Notes under the pieces: model-generated
The model's input: the letters and a program-made list of their open reading frames with translations, nothing else
Told to the model about the DNA's origin: nothing
Databases searched by the model: none
Translations under genes and position numbers: made by a program
Origin: Frankiales bacterium
GTDB lineage: Bacteria > Actinomycetota > Actinomycetes > Mycobacteriales > SCTD01
Length of the DNA: 17,574 nt
Direction of reading: 5' to 3'
NCBI GenBank assembly: GCA_025464795.1
Contig: JAODNB010000011.1
Coordinates: 1 to 17,574, forward strand
Shown: in pieces, positions 1 through 6,602 of the stretch
Layout of the letters: each line of letters begins with the position of its first letter
Numbering within the stretch: the first letter of the stretch is position 1

Positions 1-803
1 ATCTGTGTCTGCCCCTCGGTCAGGACCCAGGGACACCGGGCGTCGAAGAGGTCGAGGACGCCGCCCAGGCACCCGGCTCGCGCGGTACCGCCCTGGTTCT
101 CGAGAGCCTTGCGCCGCTGGGCGAGGACGACCTGCAGGACGAAGGCCTCGTCCCAGCGCAGCCGGTCGTGGGCGACCCGCACGTCCGCCATGTCCTGCGG
201 CCGGTGCACCGTCATGAGCGCCTCACGGAGCGACATGAGGTTGTGCTCGAGCCGCAGCGCGTCAGGCAGCGGGTCCTGGTCCAGGTCGACCTGAGCCAGC
301 ACCAGGTCCACGCACTTGCTGATCGCGATCGTGTCGATCGCCGCCGAGGCCGGGTAGATCGGCAGGATCTTGCCCGCTCGCTCGAAGGCCTCGTCGTCGC
401 TGCCGAGGAAGACCTGCGGGTGGGTCAGCTGACGTTGACCGCGGAACTCGCTGATGACGCCTGCGAACAGGTGCTCGCTGCCGGGCTTCAGGCGGTCGGT
501 CTGCCACTTCGCGACCTTGCCGAAGAACGCCAGCTCGAGGGTGCCGGTGCCGTCGGTGACGACGACCTTCCCGAGCATCTTGCCGTTGCGGGCGGTGTGC
601 GTTCCGCTCGCCTTCACACGGGCCAGCACCGTGACGTGGTCGCCGACCTCGAGGTCGGCGAGGTCGGTGAGCGCGCCGTGCTGGAAGTAGCGGAAGGGGT
701 AGTGGTGCAGCAGGTCGCCCACGGTCCGAAGACCCAGGGAGTCCTCGAGCGGCTTGGCGGTCTTGTCGCCCAGCACCTTCACCAGCGGGGTGTCGAGCCT
801 CAT
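1..803 (-). CDS. recG: ATP-dependent DNA helicase RecG, N-terminal part (cut by window edge)
   Basis: RecG remodels stalled replication forks and branch-migrates Holliday junctions in the cytoplasm. Only about 267 N-terminal residues are in the window; the reading frame stays open to base 1, so the helicase motor lies outside. What is seen is the wedge/OB part: a 'LHHYPFRY' motif near residue 33, a nucleic-acid-binding OB-like stretch with 'LELAFFGK' near residue 90, then 'RLRWDEAFVLQ' and a terminal 'LTEGQ' that leads into helicase motif I in this family. The ATG start overlaps the TGA stop of the upstream DhaL-domain kinase gene as ATGA, so translation is probably coupled. A DAK-type gene next to recG, with rpmB close by, is the usual actinobacterial arrangement. 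Identification is confident; the function of the missing part is assumed. Confidence 0.93.
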   Translation of the reverse strand, partial: MRLDTPLVKVLGDKTAKPLEDSLGLRTVGDLLHHYPFRYFQHGALTDLADLEVGDHVTVLARVKASGTHTARNGKMLGKVVVTDGTGTLELAFFGKVAKWQTDRLKPGSEHLFAGVISEFRGQRQLTHPQVFLGSDDEAFERAGKILPIYPASAAIDTIAISKCVDLVLAQVDLDQDPLPDALRLEHNLMSLREALMTVHRPQDMADVRVAHDRLRWDEAFVLQVVLAQRRKALENQGGTARAGCLGGVLDLFDARCPWVLTEGQTQ

Positions 804-2386
804 TCGACCCCCAGGAGCAGCGGGTAGTGGGGCTGACCGCCGTGCAGGACGAGGACCTCGACCACGGGGTGGTTCTTCGCGAGGTAGTCCGACAGGCGCT
901 GTCCCGCGTCCGGGTCGGCCTGAGCGCCGACGACGACGGTGGCCAGCTCACCGCCGCCGTCGAGCATCCGGTGGAGCAGGTCCCGTCCGACCTGCTCGAC
1001 ATCGCTGCCGATGACCGCGACGTCACCGTCAAGGAGCCCGAGCACGTCGCCCTTGGCACACGGCCCGACGGTGGTGAGGGCGTCCCGCGCAGCCGTCGTG
1101 ACCTCGGCGAAGCGCGTTGCCCCAGCCGCGGCGCTCATCGCGGCGACCTCGTCGTCGAAGGCCCTGCGCATGTCGGACACCGAGGCGGCGGACAGCCCTT
1201 GCACGACAGACCGGGTCGGGATCACAGCCACGGCGAGGCCCTCACCGCGCGCCTGCTCGGCCGCGGCTGCGGCGACGGCGCGGACGTTGCCGTCGTTCGG
1301 GAGCAGCACCACCTCGCCCGCGCCGGACGCCCGGATCGCAGCCAGCAGCTCGGCCGTGGACGGGTTGGCGCTGGGGCCGCCGTCGACGACCTGGGCACCG
1401 GTCTCGCGGAACAGGGCGGCCAGACCCTCCCCGGGGGCGACCGCGACCACCGCACGGCCCTCGGGGCGCTTCGCTGCCTGGACGGGGACCTGGTCGGCGA
1501 AGCGCGTCACGGCGATCCGGAAGGGACGACCGGCCTCGATGCCGACCTCGAGGGCGGCACCGACGTCGTTCACGTGGACGTGCACGTTGTAGAGGCCCTC
1601 GCCGCCTACCACGACCAGAGAGTCACCCAGACCGCGCAGCTGCTCCTTGAGCAGTACGACGCGGTCGTCCGGGGCGTCGCGCAGCAGGAACTGGACCTCG
1701 TACGCGAACGCGTCACTGCCGGCCTCACGGGCGTACGCCAGGCCACTGCGGTCACGCGGGACGAGCATGGCGGGGGGAGCCACCACCGGCGCCCCGGTCA
1801 CGACCAGCTCGAGAGCCTCCAGCAGGACGCACCAGCCCCGCCCACCCGCGTCCACGACGCCCGCTGCTTTCAGCGCCGGGAGGAGCTCGGGGGTACGGGC
1901 CAGGGACTGCGCGGCTGCCAACCTGGCGCTGCGGACGACGTCGACCAGGGTGGTGCCTCGGGACGCAGCCGCTGCCTCGCGGGCCACCGTCAGCACCGTC
2001 CCCTCCACCGGATCGTCAACGGCGGAGTACGCGCTGGCAGCGCTCCGGCGAAGGGCCTCGACGAGATCCACCGGTCCCACTGCCTCGAGCGGCCCGATCA
2101 CCTCGCCGAGGCCTCGGAGCAGCTGGCTCAGGATGACCCCCGAGTTGCCGCGGGCGCCCATGAGGGAGCCCAGGACCATCGCCGTGACGGTCGGGGCGAG
2201 CCCGGACGCGGCCGCTTCCACCGCCTCGACGGTGGCCGCCATCGTCAGTCGCAGGTTCGTCCCGGTGTCCCCGTCGGGGACCGGGTAGACGTTGAGATCG
2301 TCGATCTCCTGCTGCGCGGCAGCCAAGCCCTCGAGCCCGGCACGGCACCAGCGGCGCAGCGCCCCAGCGTCGAGCACCTCCAGCAC
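800..2386 (-). CDS. DAK2/DhaL-domain kinase, FakA/YloV family
   Basis: About 528 residues. The N-terminal DhaL domain carries the nucleotide/Mg motif 'NVYPVPDGDTGTNL' near residue 33 and 'GARGNSGVILSQLLRG' further on, both diagnostic of the dihydroxyacetone-kinase ATP-binding fold. The rest is the long YloV/FakA extension, ending in a segment with 'VLHGGQPHYPLLLGVE'. FakA of Firmicutes phosphorylates fatty acids bound to DegV-type FakB partners; that role here is inferred from family. I prefer the GTG at 2386 because GAAGGGAG lies 4 bases upstream; an in-frame TTG at 2404 would add six residues but has no clear ribosome-binding site. The stop overlaps the recG start (ATGA). The gene is divergent from rpmB across roughly 115 bp. 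No DegV/FakB gene is in the window, so the lipid partner is not shown. Confidence 0.9.
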   Translation of the reverse strand: MLEVLDAGALRRWCRAGLEGLAAAQQEIDDLNVYPVPDGDTGTNLRLTMAATVEAVEAAASGLAPTVTAMVLGSLMGARGNSGVILSQLLRGLGEVIGPLEAVGPVDLVEALRRSAASAYSAVDDPVEGTVLTVAREAAAASRGTTLVDVVRSARLAAAQSLARTPELLPALKAAGVVDAGGRGWCVLLEALELVVTGAPVVAPPAMLVPRDRSGLAYAREAGSDAFAYEVQFLLRDAPDDRVVLLKEQLRGLGDSLVVVGGEGLYNVHVHVNDVGAALEVGIEAGRPFRIAVTRFADQVPVQAAKRPEGRAVVAVAPGEGLAALFRETGAQVVDGGPSANPSTAELLAAIRASGAGEVVLLPNDGNVRAVAAAAAEQARGEGLAVAVIPTRSVVQGLSAASVSDMRRAFDDEVAAMSAAAGATRFAEVTTAARDALTTVGPCAKGDVLGLLDGDVAVIGSDVEQVGRDLLHRMLDGGGELATVVVGAQADPDAGQRLSDYLAKNHPVVEVLVLHGGQPHYPLLLGVE

Positions 2387-2503
2387 CGGACTCCCTTCGA
2401 GCAACTCGGCGAGGCTATCTCGGCTGCTACAGTTCTTGGGTTGTCCACTCGCGGAGCGTGTGGATGCGACCTCTACTCAACGATCTTTCACCAGGAGTTC
2501 CAC

Positions 2504-2701
2504 GTGGCTGCCAACTGCGACGTCTGCGGCAAGGGACCGGGCTTCGGCATGTCCGTCAGCCACTCCCACCGCCGCACCCGCCGGCGCTGGAACCCCAACA
2601 TCCAGACCGTCCGTGTCGCAGCCGGTGGCGGCAACACGAAGAAGGTCAACGCCTGCACGTCGTGCATCAAGGCGAACAAGGTCGTGCCGGCCGCCCGCTA
2701 G
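2504..2701 (+). CDS. rpmB: 50S ribosomal protein L28, zinc-binding (C+) form
   Basis: 65 residues, normal for actinobacterial L28. The start is GTG with AGGAG at 2493-2497, six bases upstream. The opening 'MAANCDVCGKGPGFGMSVSHSH' region followed by 'RRTRRRWNPNIQTV' is the L28 signature. Two CxxC pairs (Cys5/Cys8 and Cys51/Cys54) make this the C+ paralogue that binds a structural zinc. Actinobacteria often keep a second, cysteine-free L28 for zinc starvation; none is in this window. The protein is basic and sits in the large subunit. The gene is divergent from the DAK gene and is followed by a hairpin at 2723-2746. Confidence 0.96.
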   Translation: MAANCDVCGKGPGFGMSVSHSHRRTRRRWNPNIQTVRVAAGGGNTKKVNACTSCIKANKVVPAAR

Positions 2702-2722
2702 GCGCCGACAAGCCCGCCGATC

Positions 2723-2746
2723 TGGCCCCTGTTGCAGGCGGGGCCA
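2723..2746 (+). terminator. Putative terminator after rpmB
   Basis: TGGCCCC (2723-2729) and GGGGCCA (2740-2746) form a 7-bp perfect stem with a 10-base loop, 21 bases after the rpmB stop. There is no T-run, as is common for actinobacterial hairpins, so termination is inferred. Confidence 0.5.
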
Positions 2747-2826
2747 TCTGTGTACCTTCGTGCTCGGTCGAACGTTCCTGCACGTGTCCTACACGCCCGC
2801 GTGAACGTCATCGCGGGCCGCTCTCC

Positions 2827-2871
2827 CTGAGTCGGTCGGCACCGACTCGGTCCTGCAAACGGCAGAGCCGT
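2827..2871 (+). promoter_or_regulatory. Structured 5' leader of the cold-shock gene
   Basis: Upstream of csp, bases 2829-2836 (GAGTCGGT) pair with 2841-2848 (ACCGACTC) around a CGGC tetraloop; adding C2827/G2850 and a T-G wobble extends the stem to 10 bp. Directly after it are two overlapping small hairpins that cannot form together: CTGC 2853-2856 with GCAG 2862-2865, and ACGGC 2859-2863 with GCCGT 2867-2871. Long structured leaders that switch fold with temperature are known for csp mRNAs in other bacteria. That this leader does so is inference; the pairings are seen directly. The transcript start is not established. Confidence 0.45.
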
Positions 2872-2894
2872 CCAGCAAGAGAGAGAACAGGCAC

Positions 2895-3098
2895 ATGGCA
2901 CAGGGCGCAGTGAAGTGGTTCAACGCCGAGAAGGGCTTCGGTTTCATCGCGGTCGACGGCGGCGGCGCGGACGTCTTCGTCCACTACTCCGCCATCCAGT
3001 CGGACGGCTACCGCTCCCTCGACGAGGGACAGCGCGTCGAGTTCGAGATCACCCAGGGCCAGAAGGGCCCGCAGGCCGACGCGGTGCGCCCCATCTAG
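2895..3098 (+). CDS. Cold-shock protein, CspA family
   Basis: 67 residues, one complete cold-shock domain, the standard size. RNP1 'KGFGFI' (residues 13-18) and RNP2 'VFVHY' (27-31) carry the aromatic residues that stack on single-stranded nucleic acid; Trp8 and Phe9 in 'VKWFN' are also typical. Such proteins act as RNA chaperones in the cytoplasm that melt mRNA structure. The ATG is preceded by a purine stretch (AAGAGAGAGAA, 2878-2888) that can serve as a weak Shine-Dalgarno. The gene stands alone behind a leader of over 100 bases with hairpins and ends at a strong terminator (3114-3144). Whether it is cold-induced or constitutive cannot be read from sequence. Confidence 0.96.
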   Translation: MAQGAVKWFNAEKGFGFIAVDGGGADVFVHYSAIQSDGYRSLDEGQRVEFEITQGQKGPQADAVRPI

Positions 3099-3113
3099 CT
3101 CCGGTCTTCCAGG

Positions 3114-3144
3114 ACGGGTCGGTTCCCTGTGGGAGCCGACCCGT
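3114..3144. terminator. Bidirectional terminator between csp and the gamma-CA gene
   Basis: ACGGGTCGGTTCCC (3114-3127) pairs along its full length with GGGAGCCGACCCGT (3131-3144), with one G-T wobble and a TGT loop: a 14-bp stem. It lies 16 bases after the csp stop and 10 bases beyond the end of the convergent gene. On the plus strand TCTGCTGTCTTC follows; the minus side has no T-run. Confidence 0.8.
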
Positions 3145-3154
3145 TCTGCTGTCT

Positions 3155-3673
3155 TCAGCCCAGGCGCGTCAGGTCAGCCCGGTAGCGGGCAGCGTTCTTC
3201 TCGTACTGCTCGACAGCGGGGAGGAAGGCGCCTTCCTCGACGGCGTCGAGCCGCATCTTGGCGGGGATGCCCAACGCCATCGCGCGGGCGGGTACCTCGG
3301 TGCCGTTGCTGACGACCGCACCGGCTCCCACGAGACCGCCGCTGCGGACGACGACGTCGTGCAGCACGACGGAGCCCGACCCGATCAGGGAGTCGTCCTC
3401 GATGGTGCAGCCCTCGAGGTGAACGATGTGGCCCACGACGCAGCGGTTGCCGATGACTGTCGGCTTGTCAGGCGTGGCGTGCACGACCGTGCCGTCCTGG
3501 ATCGACGTCCGCTCCCCCACGACGATGGTCCCGTAGTCGCCTCGCAGCACCGCTCCTGGCCACACGCTGCTCCCGGCGCCGATCGTCACGTCACCGATGA
3601 CGGTGGCGTCCGGGTGGACGTACGCGTCCTCGTGAACGGTGGGGACGCGGTCCCCGAGGGCGTAGATCGCCAC
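3155..3673 (-). CDS. Gamma-carbonic-anhydrase-like left-handed beta-helix protein
   Basis: 172 residues of hexapeptide repeats such as 'VIGDVTIGAGSSVWPGAVL', forming the left-handed parallel beta-helix of gamma carbonic anhydrases (YrdA/PaaY/Cam relatives), normally homotrimers. The conserved RGD (Arg44, Asp46) and Gln59 are present. By eye, His65 and His82 align with the first two zinc histidines of archaeal Cam. The position five after His82 is Glu87 rather than His, with a His at 85, so CO2 hydration is not assured. The start is GTG, with GGAGG four bases upstream (3682-3678); a longer frame beginning at 3721 would overlap the neighbouring small gene and adds no family sequence. It is divergent from the 59-residue gene and convergent with csp. 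Confidence 0.85.
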   Translation of the reverse strand: MAIYALGDRVPTVHEDAYVHPDATVIGDVTIGAGSSVWPGAVLRGDYGTIVVGERTSIQDGTVVHATPDKPTVIGNRCVVGHIVHLEGCTIEDDSLIGSGSVVLHDVVVRSGGLVGAGAVVSNGTEVPARAMALGIPAKMRLDAVEEGAFLPAVEQYEKNAARYRADLTRLG

Positions 3674-3719
3674 TGCTCCTCCATGGTTGGACAGGTGCTG
3701 ATCGTGGCACGCTCCGGTC

Positions 3720-3899
3720 ATGGCCTACTTCTGGTGCACCGATCACAAGGCGGTCGAGGACGAGCACGGCTGCCGCGCGGAGGTCCGGCTCGGCCCGTAC
3801 CCGACCCGCGAGGCGGCTGAGCACGGCGTCGACGCGCTGCACGAGCGCAACGAGCGCCTCGACGCGGAGGACCGCGCCTGGGACGAGGGCGGGGACTAG
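3720..3899 (+). CDS. Small acidic SPOR-like actinobacterial protein, 59 aa
   Basis: 59 residues beginning 'MAYFWCTDHKAVEDEHGC' and continuing with 'LGPYPTREAAEHGVDALHERN' pattern before an acidic tail ending 'WDEGGD'. I recognise the type: short actinobacterial proteins with an aromatic-Cys-His start, one more Cys, the 'LGPY.(T/S)..EA' element and 'RN..' that are often annotated as SPOR-domain-containing. No signal peptide or membrane segment is visible, so peptidoglycan binding is doubtful. Cys6, His9 and Cys18 could bind a metal, which is speculation. There is no obvious Shine-Dalgarno before the ATG. Its stop TAG shares the CTAG at 3896-3899 with the stop of the convergent crotonase gene. 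Composition and codon use look like the neighbours. Confidence 0.75.
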   Translation: MAYFWCTDHKAVEDEHGCRAEVRLGPYPTREAAEHGVDALHERNERLDAEDRAWDEGGD

Positions 3900-4666
3900 T
3901 CCTGCCAGGCCGGGGGGCGCTTCTGGAGGAACGCAGCCACCCCTTCCTGCGCATCGGCGCTCTGGCTGGCCTGCGCCATCGCCTCGACCGCGAAGCGGTA
4001 CGCCTCGTCCTGCGGCATGGACAGCTGGGCGTAGAGCGCCGACTTGCCGGCCGCCTTGCTGTGCCGGCTGCCCCTCGTGGCTGCCGTGAGCAGCTGGTGC
4101 GTGGCTGCGTCGAGCTGCTCGGCAGGGACGACGCGGTTGACGAGGCCCCAGTCCAGTGCCGTTGCGGCATCGATCACGTCGCCGGTGAGGGCGAGCTCCA
4201 TCGCGCGCTTGCGGCCCACGTCCCGGGCGATCGCCACCATCGGGGTGTGGCAGAACCACCCGCCCTTCCCACCGGGCGCGGCGAACCCGGCGGTGTCAGC
4301 CGCAACGGCGAGGTCGCAGGTGGCCACGAGCTGAGCACCCGCGGCGGTCGCCAGGGCGTGGACCTTCGCGATCACCACCTGGGGTACGGACTGGATGAGC
4401 TGCATGAGGTCGGCACAGGTCTGCAGCAGGAAGCGCGCGTCATGCAGGTCCTTGCCGCTCACGTCGCGGAAGTCGTGTCCCGCGCTGAAGACCGGCCCGT
4501 TGCCCGCAACGACGATGCCCGTCGCGTCGGTGGCCGCGACCTCCTCGAAGGCCCGGTGCAGCTCCTGCAGATGGCCCAGCGACAGGGCGTTGCGCGCCGC
4601 CGGGCGGTTCATCGTGATCGTCGCGTGATCGCCCTCACGGTCGACCAGCACGTGCTCGTAGCTCAT
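3896..4666 (-). CDS. Crotonase-fold protein, ECHDC3-like, lacking the hydratase glutamates
   Basis: 256 residues with the whole enoyl-CoA hydratase/isomerase fold. The CoA/oxyanion-hole loop is 'GNGPVFSAGHDFRDV' (residues 55-69) and a second conserved region runs 'ATAAGAQLVATCDLAVAA'. In true hydratases the two catalytic glutamates lie in GGG-C-E-L and Q-P-E; here those positions read Gln112 and Gly132. The stretch 'PGGKGGWFCHTPMVAIAR' resembles the ECHDC3 subfamily rather than catalytic enoyl-CoA hydratase, so the reaction is unknown. The ATG overlaps the thiD stop (ATGA) with no good ribosome-binding site, suggesting coupled translation as the last gene of thiL-thiD. Its stop overlaps the convergent small gene. 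A thiamine-related role is only suggested by position. Confidence 0.88.
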   Translation of the reverse strand: MSYEHVLVDREGDHATITMNRPAARNALSLGHLQELHRAFEEVAATDATGIVVAGNGPVFSAGHDFRDVSGKDLHDARFLLQTCADLMQLIQSVPQVVIAKVHALATAAGAQLVATCDLAVAADTAGFAAPGGKGGWFCHTPMVAIARDVGRKRAMELALTGDVIDAATALDWGLVNRVVPAEQLDAATHQLLTAATRGSRHSKAAGKSALYAQLSMPQDEAYRFAVEAMAQASQSADAQEGVAAFLQKRPPAWQD

Positions 4667-5442
4667 GCAGGCGACGCTACGCCCCCCTGCCGCAGGGGCC
4701 CGGGCCCCTTCCCCATGGCGTACCCCTGTCGGATCGCCCGCTCGACGAAGGCCTTCGCCCTCGATGCTGCCTCCTGCATCGGGACCTGGAGCGCGAGGTG
4801 CGCGGCGAGGGCGGACGCCAGCGTGCACCCGGTGCCGTGGGTGTGGCGGGTCGCCACGCGCTTCCCCTCCAGCACGACGGCGGTCCGGCCGTCGTACAGC
4901 AGGTCGGTCGGGGGCCCGTCGAGGTGCCCGCCCTTCACGAGGACCCACGCAGGCCCAAGAGCGTGTACGCGCTTCGCGGCCTCTTCGAGGTCACCCGGGC
5001 CGTGCACGACGAAGCCGGTGAGAGCCTCGACCTCGGCGAGGTTCGGAGTGACGACCAGAGCCTTCGGGAGGAGTCGAGATCGCAGCAGCACCAGGGCATC
5101 TGGAGTCAGCAACGACTGACCGGTACTGCTCACACCGACGGGGTCGACCACGAGCGGAAGCCCGCCGATGGCGTCACTCACCACGTCGACCGCCGCTGCG
5201 GTCGACAGCATGCCGGTCTTCACGACGTCGGCCCCGAGGTCGTCGAGCACCGCCGAGAGCTGAGCCCGGATCGAGGCAGCGGGCACGTCGTGGATGTCGA
5301 GCACCGCAGTGCTGCTCTGGGCGGTCACCGCGGTGACGACACAGCTGCCGTGAACGCCCAGGGAGTGCACCGTCTTGAGGTCGGCTTGGAGCCCCGCGCC
5401 ACCGCCGGAGTCGGAGCCACCGACGAGAAGGACGCTCCTCAT
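4663..5442 (-). CDS. thiD: Hydroxymethylpyrimidine / phosphomethylpyrimidine kinase ThiD
   Basis: 259 residues, full length for ThiD. It phosphorylates HMP to HMP-P and then HMP-PP, the pyrimidine half of thiamine, in the cytoplasm. Seen: N-terminal 'GSDSGGGAGLQADLKT' (residues 9-24), 'VVDPVGVSSTG', 'VTPNLAEVEALTG', 'VLVKGGHL', and the ribokinase-fold anion hole with catalytic cysteine 'HTHGTGCTLASALAAHLA'. The ATG overlaps the thiL stop (ATGA), and its own stop overlaps the crotonase start the same way. No TPP riboswitch was recognised in the short region upstream of thiL. ThiC, ThiE and ThiG are not in the window. Confidence 0.96.
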   Translation of the reverse strand: MRSVLLVGGSDSGGGAGLQADLKTVHSLGVHGSCVVTAVTAQSSTAVLDIHDVPAASIRAQLSAVLDDLGADVVKTGMLSTAAAVDVVSDAIGGLPLVVDPVGVSSTGQSLLTPDALVLLRSRLLPKALVVTPNLAEVEALTGFVVHGPGDLEEAAKRVHALGPAWVLVKGGHLDGPPTDLLYDGRTAVVLEGKRVATRHTHGTGCTLASALAAHLALQVPMQEAASRAKAFVERAIRQGYAMGKGPGPLRQGGVASPA

Positions 5443-6335
5443 CGGTGGTGCTCCCAGCCGCCGACGACCCGCTGGCCGTCGAGGCGCACGCCTTCGCCCG
5501 CAACGACACGGCCGATGACCCGGCAGCCCTCAGGAGCCGGACCGGTGAGGGTCGCGACGAGGGCGTGGTCCTCGCCTCCCATGAGCACGTCGTCGGGGTC
5601 GAGGCCCTCCTCGAGGAGCAGAGCTGAGACGAGGTCGATCCCGACACCGCTCGCGGCAGCGAGGTGACCCAGGTCCTGGACCAGCCCGTCGCTCACGTCG
5701 CACATCGCCGTCGCGCCCGCCGCGGCGAGCGCGGGACCGAGATCATAGGGCGGGGTCGGCCTGCGGTGAGCATCCACGAGCGGGCCCACCAGGGTCCCCT
5801 CGATGAGCAGCCGAAGACCCGCGGCCGACCGTCCGACCTGGCCTGCGAGCACGACCTGCTGGCCCGCCCGAGCACCCGAGCGAAGGACGAAGGGACCGGC
5901 GAGGCTCCCGAGCGCGGTCACCGAGATCACGATCTGGTCGGCTTTCACGGTGTCACCGCCGACGATGACAGCACCCACCAGAGCAGCCTCGTCGCGCAGT
6001 CCGTCAGCGAGGTCGAGAGCCCACTGCAGCGGTAGGTCGCCGGGCGAGGCCAGACCGACGAGCAGAGCGGTGGCCGTGCCGCCCATGGCAGCGACGTCGG
6101 CCAGGTTGGCGGCCGCCGCCTTGCGCCCGACGTCATAGGCCGTCGACCAGTCGCGACGGAAGTGCACGCCCTCCACCAGGACATCCGTCGTCGCCACGAC
6201 CCGTCCGTCGGGAAAGGAGACCACAGCCGCGTCGTCCCCTGGTCCGAGCAGCACGGCGGCCGACTGAGGGAGCCGGGCCGTGACCGCAGCGATCAAGCCG
6301 AACTCGCCCACGTCGCGTGCGGTAGGTTCGGCCAC
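5439..6335 (-). CDS. thiL: Thiamine-monophosphate kinase ThiL
   Basis: 298 residues. ThiL makes thiamine diphosphate from thiamine monophosphate, the last step of the pathway. The PurM-like ATP-binding fold is clear: 'LLGPGDDAAVV' near residue 30, 'TTDVLVEGVHFRRDW' (49-63), 'NLADVAAMGG', 'GGDTVKA', 'CDVSDGLVQDLGHLA' and C-terminal 'GGEDHALVATL'; the aspartates bind magnesium. I chose the GTG at 6335 because GGAAGG (6350-6345) lies nine bases upstream and the family sequence begins there. The frame stays open further upstream, but that part is antisense to the neighbouring Lrp-like gene and has no ThiL character. First gene of thiL-thiD-crotonase, divergent from the Lrp-like gene across 33 bp. 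Confidence 0.95.
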   Translation of the reverse strand: MAEPTARDVGEFGLIAAVTARLPQSAAVLLGPGDDAAVVSFPDGRVVATTDVLVEGVHFRRDWSTAYDVGRKAAAANLADVAAMGGTATALLVGLASPGDLPLQWALDLADGLRDEAALVGAVIVGGDTVKADQIVISVTALGSLAGPFVLRSGARAGQQVVLAGQVGRSAAGLRLLIEGTLVGPLVDAHRRPTPPYDLGPALAAAGATAMCDVSDGLVQDLGHLAAASGVGIDLVSALLLEEGLDPDDVLMGGEDHALVATLTGPAPEGCRVIGRVVAGEGVRLDGQRVVGGWEHHR

Positions 6336-6368
6336 GCCAGCAAGCCTTCCAGAAAGAGGTCCCACGTC

Positions 6369-6602
6369 GTGGTCCAGGCCTACATCCTCATCCAGACCGA
6401 GGTCGGCAAGGCTGCCGCTGTGGCCTCTGCGATCGCCGCGCTCGAAGGGGTCGCCACGGCCGAGGACGTCACCGGGCCCTACGACGTCATCGTGCGCGCC
6501 GAGGCCAACACGGTTGATGAGCTCGGCAAGCTCGTGGTCGCGCGGATCCAGGGCGTCGACGGCATCACCCGCACCCTCACGTGCCCCGTCGTCCACCTCT
6601 AG
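6369..6602 (+). CDS. Stand-alone Lrp/AsnC ligand-binding (RAM) domain protein
   Basis: 77 residues making one RAM/Lrp-AsnC effector domain: 'VQAYILIQTEVGKAAAVASAIA' pattern at the start, then 'GPYDVIVRAEA' (residues 36-46) and a closing 'RTLTCPVVHL'. No helix-turn-helix is present, so it is the small 'AsnC_trans_reg' type common in actinobacteria next to thiL. Family members assemble into dimers and higher oligomers that bind small ligands such as amino acids; the ligand here is unknown. The GTG start has GAGG nine bases upstream. The last 22 bases overlap the start of the DUF3515 gene, implying co-expression. Confidence 0.9.
   Translation: MVQAYILIQTEVGKAAAVASAIAALEGVATAEDVTGPYDVIVRAEANTVDELGKLVVARIQGVDGITRTLTCPVVHL

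Noticed and set aside
827..2701. Long plus-strand frame of 624 codons across the DAK gene and rpmB
   Set aside because: It is antisense to a gene with clear DhaL motifs, its translation is Arg/Asp/His-rich without family features, and its end is simply the rpmB frame.
2768..2778. TCGAACGTTC resembling an actinobacterial LexA box
   Set aside because: The half-sites abut without the four-base spacer of the known TCGAAC-N4-GTTCGA operator.
6336..6596. N-terminal extension of the ThiL frame to 385 residues
   Set aside because: The extra part is antisense to the Lrp-like gene, has no ThiL homology, and a GTG with a ribosome-binding site lies at the family start.
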